Numbered from the stretch's first letter, positions 22,896-35,161 are shown. The stretch: 64,000 nucleotides of DNA from Haberlea rhodopensis (GCA_907163345.1 CAJQUN010000003.1:24381879-24445878); one strand, 5' to 3'. Numbers and translations are program-made. The notes: generated by a model not told the origin, from the letters alone.

Positions 22896-25800
22896 CTAAA
22901 TATTTCCTCCGGTCCCACAACCACGTCTATGTCTCAGTCGTTGTGGTCTTCTAGATGGCTCAACTACATCTACATTCCGCGTTTGTGATTGAGAGGGTCT
23001 AGTCCTAGCGCTGGACTCACCAATATCATATTGTGGCGTCAAGTCGGAGAATGTAACAGGTGAGATATCAAAATGTGGACGTGGCTGTGTAGAATCGGGT
23101 ACACGAAGCAGAAGATCCGTAAATGAGATTCCACTGTATGCTTGAGTTGGATCTGATATATATGGAGTGTATGGTGATGGCTCCTCCACGTGGGCAGGTT
23201 GTGTGCCGTAGTAGTCAGAAGATGTGGCATCATAATGGAATGAAGAACGGTGTGATGTTGATGGCCCCCCTGCATCATATGTATCAGTAGTAAATTGTGA
23301 GGGCCCAATCCTAATAATGTGATTAATTATCACACAATGATAATTATAGCGTAAACAGCGGAAGAATTGTTTAACATTTATTAACATGTGGCCCTAAAAA
23401 TTTTTGGCATGACCTCATCGCATGAGGAACATACCACCAACTCAAATCAATATCTACTGAAAATATATATATACTGCCAGTTGCATATCCATCAACATAA
23501 ACCAGCATACGTAAATCAACTAGGCTAACATAAATGAAATATACATAGAGTCATCACACTACAGGGATACATCCCTGGTACAAAGACTACTGGGATAAAC
23601 AAGAGTAAAACCTCAAGTGTGACTCCCACCGGACGTGCCCTCTCTGGCGTCCTGGTCACCTGTATCACCTGCCATTGTCCACACACAAAGACAACAACAG
23701 CCCCCCTTGGGGGTGAGCAAAAGCCCAATATGGAACGATCATGGAATATACAACATGTATCTATCAAATGTGATATATGATGCAATGCATGCCATGTCAT
23801 GTCATGCCGGTATCAGGTCAATCACCCATCCACTGAGTGTATCAGAATCAATCAAATCGCTATCAAATCATCATAGCTCGAGCCTGCCAAGCATAAGGGA
23901 TCATCAGTGATGCGTCGTCAAAGCGTCATCACATCCCAAGTCTCGACATAGTCAGGGACATACACAGGATGACATCAGCAAGGTGCCACCAATCCCTCGT
24001 CTCAACAAATCATGGTAATCAGAGGAGACCACGATTCCCTATACCTTTCGGGCCATTTAATGCCGGTCATAGTATCGCGGTACCAATCTCCAATGATTAT
24101 CCCAGAATCCAGAAATAAACAGGGTATTTAAGGATCATAGCTCAACGTGCAATGTCATGCATCGATGTATGTATAAAACTGATGTGTGTTAACAAAACAT
24201 TTAATTTCATACACCGATGTGCCAATTCATGAATGCTATGAATGCCACATAATTTCAATAAAATCACGTATCCACATAATCTCACATAATTCACAAAAGT
24301 CAACAAATCATATATCAAATGATACAGATACCTGTCGTATGTTACCCGATCGCAACATACCTTTCTTTCTCGATCTACAAGGGTACTTGAGCTTGTAGGG
24401 TCGAAGTATTCACTGTACACCAATATAAATTTACAATTCAATAAAAATGGGTTATCAATTTTAGTCACAGCTTAATCAATTTGAGGTAATTAAATTGATG
24501 CGATTACATCATAATTTAATTTGCTAAATTATTTTCACCAATTCCAATTATTATTCAACAATTATAGTCCAAATTAACCGGTAATTATCGAAGCAAAGTC
24601 GAAAAAATCGGATATCAAAATTTACCAAAATCGCACACAGTTCACGCACGGATTTCGTGCGATTCCGGCGACCTCCGGCGGCGGTATAGGCGGTGGCTGG
24701 TGTAGAAACCTTCGTCCAGGTGCAAGGAAGAGATTCAGTGCCTTCGCTTCGTCCAATTCGTAGAAGATTTGAAGAAATCGAACCAAAAGTGCAGAAACCC
24801 TAACTGTGCGATTTCGTCCGTTCCAGGGTGAAATCGAACACCTTTTCGAACACCAAAACTCGATTATTTGGTATGGAAAGATTCGTCTGAGAGTTTCGAA
24901 CACGGTGGTATATCGGTCTCGTCTAGAGGTGGTCGGACGGCGGCGAACGGAGAGGATAAGTACACGGTGGTCGGTGAATCGCCAGAGCACTGTGTGTTTT
25001 CGCACCTTTTAGTAGGTGTCCGTGATTCATTATGTGTTTTTTGCACGTTTTGTTATGTGTTTTACACCCTACACCGATATATATTAATTCCCGACCAATT
25101 ATGAACATCGGGGTGTCACCGGTGTACTGGTGCATGTGCATCACATGTACAGTCAACACATGACTTCGTGTCCTTATTTGAATCACAAAAATTAAATCTT
25201 TCGATTTAATGCAAATTTTATATTTATTAAATCATTTTAATAAAATTTCGGTGTTAATCCGAATATTCCAAAAATATATTTTTCATTCATCATGTTCTGA
25301 CCCGACTGTCACTTGACATGTACAATGTCAATTTCCACTCTCATTAATTATCTTATATTCTCATTACTTAATTTCTAACAACTTAATATAAATTGTATTT
25401 AATTCTCATTATCAAATACCGGACATCACATTACAAAATGTTTACGATATCGAGCTGTTATCAAAGATAATATTCCTCATGTTTATTCTCAACCATTTGA
25501 TTAACATAAAATAAATCACATAATTGTTGAGAAGCTAAACCTGATTTCCGATAATACGGTACGAGGGCCTTACATAAATGGAGGGATATCATCATGAGCA
25601 TCTACCTGAGTATCAGAGGTACTTGACCGTCTTCTCCTCCGGTTGCCCCCTCTAGTGGTATCTCGCTGCCGTGCAGGCATACCATATCTATTTTGTTGTG
25701 TCCGAGCAAGTTGACGCACTTCATCCACAATAGCTAAGCTCTGATCTAATACACGTCTGACCCCGGGTGAAATCCCTTCATCCTAACTCAAACTTGAGCA

Positions 25801-27677
25801 ACTAAGTCTTAGTTGCTCCATATGCACATCCTTACAAAAAATATGGTTAATAGGTAGCATAATTCAGAAGAAATTAAATCATTTGAAATAAAAAAAGGAA
25901 ATATATGCATACCACTTGCTGCCATGCAGCAGCATCTGCTGCACGGTATCCTGTCTCAACATTGTTGGTGGGTGGAGATATAATATGACGTGTAATTGTG
26001 CCGTACCACGTCATGTAATCATCACTGAAAGTATAGGAGCCGGTGGCCTGAGGGGCATCCACAATATTATATCGTCTGGCCATCCACAAATCTATGTATG
26101 CACTATGGAACCATGTCCAATTCGTTGCAACACGACCTCTGCGATCGAGCTTATGCAACTCCACCTGTCTAGCATCTATTGGTGGTGGAATAGTTTGGAA
26201 CAAACCAAACTGTCGCAAAACTCGCTCTGGACGATGCATCTCCACAATGGCATAATTTATGAGTGGACATTGTGCCATCCAATCCTCTGGACCGCATTCT
26301 GGAGGCAGTGATGTGATCTCATCCGACTCCATGTCATATGGAGTCCAAATAAACTGTAAAACAGAAACATAACATACTATCATAAATACATAATTATTAA
26401 TATACAAGTGATATTCTCAAGAAAGTATTTATTACCTGATCCCAATACATCCTATCAAATGTGTCACGAAATACACGCAAAGCATGTCGGACAGTGTGTC
26501 CAAATCTAAAAAAACTAGACCACCTAAAAAAAATCGACATGGCAATGTTAGTGCAATATTTAAAACTAATAAATATAAATACCAAGTGTAATTATACCTT
26601 GCACCATATGGAGGGGTAGGAAGTATTAGATCCTCGTTGACTATAATTTGGCCTTGTTGTACTCGAGAACCATGAGTGTTAGGATGAATACTCTTTATCC
26701 TCGTATATGCCCAAATCTGTAATTTTTTTGAATCGAGTACAAGGTTAATATAACATAATGTAAGTTTATATATCATTTAATTCAAATAACAGAGGCTTGT
26801 AATTCTTATTACCTGCAAAAGTTGCATTGCACCACCGATGTTTGTTCTTCCTTGCTTGGAGGCTTGACATAACTCACGATAAAGGTATGCGAGTACTGCA
26901 CTACCCCAACTGAACATACGAACTATGGGAATATCCCGTAGGTGACGGATGTATAGCATAGATACAGAGCTGCCTGATGCATCAGGGCATAACAATCCAC
27001 CTAACAGTAATAGTACACATGATCGTGTGTACTGATGCACCTGTTCCTGTGTGCTCTCCTCCACTATTGGGTTAGCAAGTAGATGGTCCAGTATTGCACT
27101 CAATGAAAGACGTGAACTTTTGATTTTGTCACGGGGAGGTAAAAATCCAAGCCACTGCGCACAATATGCCTGCCATTCTGAAGGGCGCAGGCGATTCTCA
27201 TCCCCACATACGGCATCACCCGCAATCGGCAGTCCCCATATGATAGCTATGTCCTGCAATGTGATGGTCACCTCCCCAACACAAAAGTGGAACGTGTGTG
27301 TCTCGGGTCGCCATCTCTCAACCAATGATGTGATAAGATGTCTGTCAATAATAAAATGGCCACAACTATATACTCCATAGAACCCCATTTCATTTAAGGT
27401 GCATAATACACGTATATCAAGTGGCCTCGCTTTACACATGTCCCAAAAATTTCCATCTCCACGCCTCACTAGCAACGTGTTGTCGATGTCTCCATGAAAT
27501 ACATCATCGGATCGATGAACAGACTGCTGATTGAGCACACTTGTGTCAAGTGGCCCATATATACTCTGTACATCCATCCTGTAATATAATCAGATAAACA
27601 TATGAATGAAAAATACGTAAATATATAATTGAAAGTTTTTACCCATAGCCTGGTGAATCGAGATTTACAAAAGGCAT
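22896..27677 (-). pseudogene. Plant mobile domain (MAIN-like) protein gene, interrupted by a solo LTR
   Basis: Exons on the minus strand: 27677-27643, 27578-26813, 26716-26598, 26523-26436, 26353-25913, 25830-25575, then (after the solo LTR) 23290-22896. Introns are GT-AG and phases close. The PMD hallmark is clear: GFYGVYSCGHFIIDRHLIT, ERWRPETHTFHFCVGE, VTITLQDIAIIWGLPIAGDA. PMD proteins occur in transposons and as host genes MAIN, MAIL1 and MAIL2, which act in silencing and genome maintenance. Two lesions: an in-frame TAG at 25785-25783 (about residue 499) and the solo LTR, which splits the last exon exactly at a TAAAT duplication. On either side the coding phase is compatible, so the frame was continuous before insertion. 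The C-terminal tail is basic and low-complexity (RRRRRSS and later RPQRLRHRRG). The start ATG lies 12 bases after the transposase stop. Confidence 0.87.
23296..25574. mobile_element. Solo LTR (2.28 kb) inserted in the PMD gene
   Basis: The insert begins TGTGAGGGCCC and ends GGGCCTTACA, that is TG...CA with related inverted ends, and is flanked by perfect 5-bp duplications TAAAT (23291-23295 and 25575-25579). No gag or pol coding lies within, and there is no second LTR, so it is the product of LTR-LTR recombination. The minus-strand start TGTAAGGCCC resembles 5' ends of several plant Ty3 LTRs, suggesting minus orientation, but the parent family is not identifiable from the sequence. The short open frames inside (for example around 24600-25190) are overlapping chance frames. 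Confidence 0.85.
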
Positions 27678-27689
27678 GACACATATTGA

Positions 27690-30322
27690 TTAGTATTGTC
27701 GTCGTGAAGTTTGTCCCTGTTCTTGAGCTCTATGTGCCTGTTGTCTTGCTCGAGCTTGTGGCCAGTCCATTTCATTTGGGATGCGAGAAGTACGATTTCT
27801 TCCCGGACGTGTTTGAGTTCTTAGCAAAGGATTACGAGATAATTCGAATGAGGGGGGCATCCAATATTCTTCTGAGAACAACGGCTCAAATTCCCTTGAT
27901 ATGTAGCAGAATAATGTTGCAAGTTATAATGTTCACTCACTAAACTCGATGCATTGACACCAAAATGTCGGCATGCATGTATAGCATGTGAGCATGGAAT
28001 ACCAAACTGTGTCCACTTTCCACATGAACATATCTTCGAGCGAAGTTTGACAACATGTGTACTGTTCCCGACCCCAGCTCGGACGACAGTTATCACGGAA
28101 GCAGACTGTGCTGTATAATCATATTTCTGGACAATATGTTGCAATGATTCGTGTTGCCAACGAGTAAATTTTTGAAATGCGAAGGTTGTCCATCCTTGAT
28201 TATTTTGAATCATTTGTTGGCACTTCATTCGACGGTCCATGAAATATTGAACTGTTCGGCCAAAAGTCAATTGTACAATTGCCGTCACTGGAAGACGACG
28301 AGCACCTTTAAGAACTCTGTTATACGCCTCAGACAAGTTGGTTGTCATAATACCAGAACGCCATCCACCATCATGTGCCAAAGTCCACTGAGTTTGGTCA
28401 ATGGAACTAAGATAATTGAAAGCTCCCTCATTATTACTACTGATCTGCTCCATAACCCGATTGAACTTCCCAATTTGATGAGCCGTTCCAGCTTTCCAGC
28501 ACATGTCCTTCAACATTACATTTTTAAATTGTTTGTTGAAATTAGACCACACGTGTCTCAGACAAAAACGATGTACACCACGGGGGGGGATAAATGCAGG
28601 CATACTTTGAACAGCACGGAGAAGACCTTGGTGTCTATCAGAGATAAGACATACGCCATCTACGTCACAAAGAATATGTCTAGCGATCAGTTCAAGAAAC
28701 CATTTCCATGACGACATTGTCTCTTCATCTACAATCGCGAAAACCAAAGGCAGGACCTGTTGATTACCATCAATTCCAACCGCGATTAACAATTTATGCT
28801 TGTACTTCGTATACAAATGTGTGCCATCAACACTTATCACCTTACGACAATGTCGAAACCCTTCTATGCATGGCCTGAATGCCCAGAAAACATATTTGAT
28901 TATCTTATGATTACTTACATCGGTGTCGATATGGTCCCACTCAATAATAGTCCCCTCATTGTGTTGTTTAAGGGCAGACATATATTTCGGCAACTGTGTC
29001 ACTGACGTCTCCCATGTGCCATATACCTGTTCTCTGGCAGCTTTCAAACCATGCCAAGCCTTATGATACGAGATCTCGAAACCATATTTTTCTTTCACGG
29101 TCTCTTGTACGAATTTTATCTCATATGCAGGATCCTTCCGAACAAATCCAATCAACAGACTGGCAATTACGTTGCGACTCAGGTTACGATGGTCAATTGA
29201 TAATTCATTCATCAAGCATGAGTGGTCCCCACCATATTTGGTAATTTTGAACACATTCATTTTCTCTTTATATATACCTCTCACCATCCACCCACAGGGC
29301 ATTACCGTAGAATGGTGCCTACAAACCACTTTCCATATTTTTGGTGTGCTCTCAATGACGTGGTACTCGCGTCTAGCAACCCGTATTGAAAAGTCCTTAA
29401 CTGCAGACTGTAAATGTGCTTTACTCTTGAACAACATACCCAACTCTAACTTTCCTTTGACATGGTCGTAGAACTTTCCCCAAGAACCAGTTGGAATGTC
29501 AACAGAGTCAACAGGTACATCCGGAAATGTCGTGAAGAAGAATGGAACGACAGAGAAAAGTTGGGGCCCGGGTTGTGTCTCTTGCGGCACTGTTGCTTCA
29601 ATTTGCTCATCTTGTAAAGAAGATGGCATATAGTTATGTTGGGACATAGTTTCCAACATCACATCAATTTCTACATCGTCATCGCTACCATCATGAACGT
29701 TAATTCCATCTTCGTCTGGTTCGGAATCAACATGAATTTCAGGACCAAAAAAATCGGCGCTAGCATAATCATCTCTGTCCTCTGCCCTTGAATCATGAAC
29801 TTCCCCTTCAGTTCTGTACGTGTTATGTCCTACGTTTCCCGAAGTACTACCATAATTATTTCCGATTCTCATACTTACAAGTCCTTGTGTGACAACCGGT
29901 ATCTCCAGGTTATGATCATCATTAAGCATTGACATATGTGAGCCCCGTTCTTCAGTATATTGAATGTCTGGCACAGTATTAATGTGTATTTGTTCTGACT
30001 CAACATATAAATTGACACCGGCATTTCCAACATCAGGGTCAAAGAAAAACCAAATATCACTGTCTTTTGTAATTTCGAGTAAATGTTCAACTCGCCCAGA
30101 AGTATTATTAAATATATGTTTAGTCCACACTTTAAGTGCGTATTGTTGGTTATCGATACTTATCTGATCGTACAGCGTCGACAGTAACTCAGACATTGTA
30201 ATTGTTCGAGGCATTCGTATATAGCTTATTGGAGGTCGATCATAACTAACAATAATCCCATCGTGTGATATGCAACCACCATAGTATAGCAAAACATCAA
30301 TTTGACTTCGAACCGACGACAT
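27690..30322 (-). pseudogene. mudrA-like: MuDR-like (MURA) transposase with late frameshift
   Basis: The frame from 30322 is open for 833 codons. N-terminal ubiquitin-like/PB1-like region (about 1-80), acidic linker (about 180-225), then a MuDR DNA-binding zinc module with CRHHSTVMPC (334-343) and GGDHSC (364-369). The MULE DDE transposase core follows: ISVDGTHL (D499), CLISDRHQGL (D562) and TNLSEAYNRV (E665). A SWIM zinc finger CSCGKWTQFGIPCSH (765-779) closes it. Near 27895 (about residue 808) the frame shifts by one base: the downstream frame continues FEPLFSEEYWMPPSFELSRN to a TAA at 27690-27692, as expected for the family. The enzyme would cut and join MULE termini. The shift leaves core and SWIM finger intact, so residual activity is not excluded. 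Confidence 0.9.
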
Positions 30323-30394
30323 AGTATCTACGAAAATAGCACATTAAAATCATACAATAATCCCATCATGTGTACAATATGTGACCACCTAATC

Positions 30395-30720
30395 TAGCAA
30401 AACATCAATTTTTATTTAATTAAATTTATCAAAAAAATATAAATTTAAAAAAATATTATTATATATTCAGTGAAACATCAACTTTAACTTTAAAATTTTT
30501 AACTTACCAAAAATCGCATACAGGGTATGCGAATTCTTCAAGAATTAGCAAAACATCAATTTTTATTTTTAATATTTAATTAAATTTATCAAAAAAATAT
30601 AAATTTATAAAAATATTATTATATATTCAGTGAAACAAATAATGATTATATGGAAAGAAATAAAATTTACAATATTTTTTCATCAACTTTAAATTATCGT
30701 AAATCTACAGTGAACTTACC
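30395..30720. repeat. Direct duplication in the transposase 5' region, period about 145 bp
   Basis: 'agcaaaacatcaattttta', 'aattaaatttatcaaaaaaa' and 'tattattatatattcagtga' occur at 30395-30478 and again at 30540-30638, followed in both cases by 'accaaaaatcgcat'. A second short tandem duplication (unit about 63 bp, 'taatttaagcaaataataat') is at 30899-31000, and a 25-bp tandem ('cgtgggctgtccgagctgct') at about 31279-31325. Confidence 0.75.
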
Positions 30721-31527
30721 AAAAATCGCATCTACACTTAACTTACCAAAAATCGCATAACTTACCAAAAATCGAATTCTTGAAGAATTCGCATACCCCG
30801 TATGCGATTTTTTGAAGAAATCTTTCTTCGCATCCCACCCTGAGTGACTGACCATATGGGATTCGAATACTCCCCACAATTTTTGATTTTTCATCCGTAA
30901 TTTAAGCAAATAATAATGAAAAACTGGAAAAACATATCTTCAAATTCGATTTTATATCTCTAATTTAAGCAAATAATAATGAAAAACTGAAAAAACATAC
31001 CTTGAAATTCTTGTTAGCAAAACCTATAATATAACACAAAAATTAAAGTAAATGCAATATATATTCAAAAATATGTAAAATTTAAATTTTCAAATATTTT
31101 TACCTTTGATGAATTTCTGGGATGCTCACGTTCTTCAGCTCAGAGGAAAATAGCAAGAGGAGGAGGGGAGTTCTTCGGCTGCTCAGAGGAATTAAGCAAG
31201 AGAGGGGATGATTTTGAGCAACAAAGAAGAGCACTCACGTCAATTTATTGCAACAATTGATTGCAATTTGTTGCTTTCTCGTGGGCTGTCCGAGCTGCTT
31301 TCTCGTGGGCTGTCCGAGCTGCTTTCCAGGTTGGCACGCATAATTGCAGAGAATTCGCATACCGGGAATGCGAATTCTCTTTAAATTCGCATTCCTGGTA
31401 TGCGAATATAAATTTTTTTTTTTTAAAAAAAAAATTATAATTCGCAAAAAAAAAAAAAAAAAAAATTTATAATTCGCATACGAGGTATGCGAATTTAAAC
31501 TAAATTCGCATACCCAGTATGCGAATT
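30514..31527. repeat. Six TTCGCATAC-type palindromes at the MULE 5' end
   Basis: TCGCATAC-AGG-GTATGCGA at 30514-30532; with CCC centre at 30789-30807; AGAGAATTCGCAT...ATGCGAATTCTCT at about 31348-31380; ATTCGCAT...ATGCGAAT at 31385-31407; AATTCGCATAC-GAG-GTATGCGAATT at 31471-31495; the same arms with CCA centre at 31503-31527. The 3-nt centres vary while the arms are kept, so selection or gene conversion acts on the arms. Confidence 0.85.
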
Positions 31528-31838
31528 ACCATAGTATTGTAAAGGTTTTTAACTCACGCTATTTCCTGAAATTTTTTTCAATTTTGTTATATTTAATTAA
31601 ATATGCCGACTTCTTACGTATCTTATGATGATCAGTGCCCTTATTTTAAGGGGCCCGCCCTCTTAACTTTCGTTCTTTTAAGCGTAACCCCAACTCTTGA
31701 GGCTAAACGTAAATTTAATTTTATATTATATTTTAGTCATATAATTATTTTTTTATATTATTTAAATAAAATAATTCGTCTTTAGATAAACATCTACATT
31801 CAATCGCCCCCATAATTTTTATCAAAATTCCAGTGAAA

Positions 31839-34800
31839 ATGATTCGAACGAGGATGTTATGGTTTAGCTTTGGCTTCGCCTCTGCATCGACGGCTATTGC
31901 TCATTTCGTGTACAAAGATCTATGGTTCGATCGCAATTCTATCGCCTTTGAAGTAGGATTCCAATTTACAATCCCCAAAATTGTCTTTGTTTTTTAATAT
32001 TGAGTCTATCAAACTGATTTGGTTTATATTTTATGTTGTTTGTGCTCTTTTGTGAGTGCAGGTGAAGGAAAAGTTTAATTCTTTGGACAGCAGAGTTTCC
32101 AATCTAGAATCAGTCCTTTCCAGCAAAACCAATGCAACTCAGGTACGGTTTTCGTTCTTTAGCGATTTCTCTAAATTTTTTGCTTTTTCTATGTGATGAA
32201 GAATTTGGATATGCTAGAGTCGGACTGTGCGAGTTGGAAACCAGAATTTTTTTCATTAATCTACGTAAAGATGAAAGATATTACTTTTCATTTCACCTTG
32301 TGTTCAGTCCTTATTTTTATATCGTGCTGAAAGTGCCTCGAGCTTTTTAAGATACGTAGCCAAGACGTGCCATCCGTCAATAAATTGTGTGCTTTTGACT
32401 TGCGCTGCTACAAGGGCTTAGCCTCACTGGGCCTTGAACATGGGATCTGGCTTATGGACTTTTATTTATTATTTTTTGGTAATATATATATGTCCGTATA
32501 GCCTAGCTGGAAATAAATGATATTGTTTGCATACGAAAAACAAGGCTCCCATGGAAAGGATATCTTTAGTGTTCAGTCATCTGTCAAACAAAAAGAGTTG
32601 TCGATGCAAACCTATGCGAGTGATTAGTGAGTGAATGAAGTTGTTAAGAGGAATCATTTAAATTTGGAAAATGCAATAATTTGTGAGTTTTTATGTCTAC
32701 GATGCACAGTTGTGAAATCACAGTGGGGATCTTAAATCTTTCCTTGTCCTATCTGCTAGCACACCAAGACTTCTTAAATTTTCAGCTGTGATTGTGGACT
32801 CCCTGTCGACATTACATACACATGTTGCTCAGCATTGAGGAACAATTGTCCATATTCTCATTGGAAGATTACCTGTTTTTTGTTCTTTTTATCAATGACC
32901 ATTTGAAATACCCTCAAGCTGAACCTGATATTCTTGTTTATTATCCACTTCTGGTTCTCGAAGCTTCTTCTGAAGTTCAAATCCTCCATAACCTGATTCA
33001 GTTTTATCCACCAACAAGCCAGTTGGATATCTTCAGGAATTGGGTGGGGGTAACTCATAGCCGATGAATGCGAAAATTTATCCCTGTTACTCACAATACT
33101 CCTTTATAATCCACAACCATTGCAAGTTTCAAGTATAAGTGCTATTCTTTTTACTTAGCAAATATCCATTACCATTTGCCTGAGTGAGCCGGAATTAAAA
33201 GGAACTGATTCCTAAAAGCAAATGTTGAGATCATCCATATTGAGGGATGATTAGCCTCCTTTCACTCCACTAAGTTTTATTTTTTACTACCTTTTCCGAC
33301 GGACTAAATCTCTTTCCAACTTCTCAAGCATCTTAGCTAGATCTCTCTGAAAGCTAGAGGGAGTGTTCTGTATGTGAAATTGGTATTCCTACCTCTAGAA
33401 AGATTATCAGCTAACTTGTTGGAGCCCCTTTAATTGTTAAAACAGCAAGGGTTCTGCCTTGGTCAACCTCGAGAATTTGGCAAAGCGTATGCAGCAATGC
33501 AATAACCTTTGTGCTATGTCTAGTTCTGTATTCCTTGTATTTCATTCTGTTTTTTCAAATCCTTGTATTCCATTTTTCACACCAACTGATGTGGCGTCAT
33601 TAACTTTTGGTGCACAATTAGAGAGACAATTCCAATCCAGTATTTATGAGAATCAGCAGTCCCATTTGCAGTTAAAGCAATATACAGAATTGTCATGCCT
33701 CTTGCCTAAGAGGGGCCTTAATACACGTTTTATTGGCTGAAACATGCTTTCGCTGTTAATAATGTTTGGAGTAACTATCTTGTATTACCAAGATTTAATT
33801 AACTCTTAACATTGTCTAAAGACCTAGCTTTTACTGGTTCTTTACGAGAAGACCCCATTAGTCCTATTTTTTAAGTCATGGCCTTTCATTATCAAAAACT
33901 GGATGCCCAAAGAAGTGAAATCTGCCCAAGAAATGATCTGAAGAGCTGACCAAAGACTAATTCTTGCTCTAAAATTCGACAATTGGAATGGAGTTTTTTT
34001 TTTTTTTACGAACACGGCCAGTGCCAAGTCTAATGAGATTTTTCATGTATAAAAATTCAAGTTGTAATTGTTTAATAAGCAACATCGCTATCTACATGAT
34101 CTTTCTGGTATATGTTGTTATATGAGCAAACTATACAAATATCAGCCCTGCCTAAAGAGAATGCAAGTATATCAATATAGTTCTGAAATTACATAAAATG
34201 ACAACATATATATTTGATTGATAACAAAAAATAAATTGTTTATACGTGAATTAATAGATTAGCTTCTCATTAAGTCATGAGAACGAAAATAAACAAATTG
34301 GCGAATTGGCATCTGTGCTGTTTTTAACTATTGATTTTCTTTCCTGAAGGAATACTCGAATTTGTCAAAGCCAAAATGTTCATTTTACACAAAAATGACT
34401 TTTGACTTTAAGAAATCAGCCCGGTTTGACATCAGAGAGGCCGTATAATCTCTTTTCTAATACGAAAACCCTAAAACCGAGTAAGAAATCATTACGCCTT
34501 TTTGAAAACTTAAAATTGGAATTTGCCAAATCCAAAATGTTCTTTTTACACAAAAAAAGACTTTTGACCTTCAGAAATCGGCAGTATAATTGTTTTTATG
34601 CTACGAAAACCCTAAAACCTTTTGACTTTCAGAAATCAGCCCTGTGTGACAGCAGAGCTAAGATATACAACCAAAGTAGAGTAGAAGTACACATATAAAT
34701 ATCCTTCCCATCATATAACTTGGTCTTACCATTTAGAAAGTAGATTGGTTGGATCACGGTGTGGAAATCTTGTCAATCATTGAGAAATCTAGATCAATCG

Positions 34801-35161
34801 GCTTTCTAATCCCCCGTGCTGAGCGTGCATTCTTTTGCTAATAATTCATCATATTTTGATCACAATATCAGTTATTCCAATGTGGACCCCATTGCCTTTG
34901 TACCATCAATCGGATAATGATTGCGAGGAGTCGAATAATGAGACGATGTACAATTCCCTCTGCATATTTCTTTATCATTTATGTGATTGTAGGTTTTTTT
35001 ATCTACTTGTTTTAACTTGAATTTCAGTAAACACATTGTCTGGAGTATTTGTTCTCTCGGCATAACCGAATTCATACTTCCATTACTATTCAATTCATGT
35101 GTAGCTCGTTGGATCTTTAAATGTGTCTTACATCTTGCAGGATGAAGAAACTGTTGGATGA
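31839..35161 (+). CDS. 71-aa plant protein with N-terminal membrane segment, three exons
   Basis: Exons 31839-31952, 32062-32142 and 35141-35161 (216 nt including TGA); GT-AG introns, all in phase 0. The product starts MIRTRMLWFSFGFASASTA, a short basic N-terminus followed by a hydrophobic segment (residues about 7-25) that should anchor it in a membrane. Residues about 38-62 (VKEKFNSLDSRVSNLESVLS) form a likely short coiled coil. It resembles a small uncharacterised family present in other plants, from memory; function unknown. The second intron is 3.0 kb, large for a 71-residue protein, and holds diverged repeats. The last exon codes only DEETVG, so its boundary rests on the acceptor TTGCAG and the immediate stop. 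Confidence 0.72.
32800..33100 (-). other. Antisense open stretch inside the 3-kb intron, unidentified
   Basis: Reading the minus strand, 33094-32858 is open for 78 codons with protein-like composition (SYPHPIPEDIQLACWWIKLN) and the sequence upstream to about 33500 also looks like decayed coding DNA with interrupted frames. I do not recognise a family. It may be a fragment of an inserted gene or retroelement. Confidence 0.25.
34355..34665. repeat. Imperfect tandem repeat in the same intron, unit about 160 bp
   Basis: 'gaatttgtcaaagccaaaatgttc', 'ttacacaaaaa-gacttttgac', 'agaaatc-gc' and 'acgaaaaccctaaaacc' occur twice in the same order with small changes, plus a partial third copy ('cttttgactttcagaaatcagccc'). 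Confidence 0.7.

Larger units (their letters stand above)
22850..31565 (-). mobile_element. Autonomous-type MULE carrying transposase and plant mobile domain genes
   Basis: A MuDR-like transposase gene and a PMD gene lie head to tail on the minus strand, 12 bases apart. Candidate termini: the left reads GAAATAGCACACATAAAAAT and the reverse complement of the right reads GGAAATAGCGTGAGTTAAAA; both then share CTTTACA-T about 20-40 bases in. I could not find a matching 9-bp target duplication, so the ends are provisional. Without the 2.28-kb solo LTR the element would be about 6.4 kb. The untranslated right end (30323-31565) is AT-rich and carries six palindromes of the form TCGCATAC-NNN-GTATGCGA plus tandem duplications. 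Both genes carry inactivating changes. Confidence 0.65.

Noticed and set aside
24142..25186. Several overlapping frames on both strands
   Set aside because: All lie inside the solo LTR and have no protein-family features.
29172..29471. Plus-strand frames opposite the transposase
   Set aside because: Shadow frames of the well-supported minus-strand transposase.
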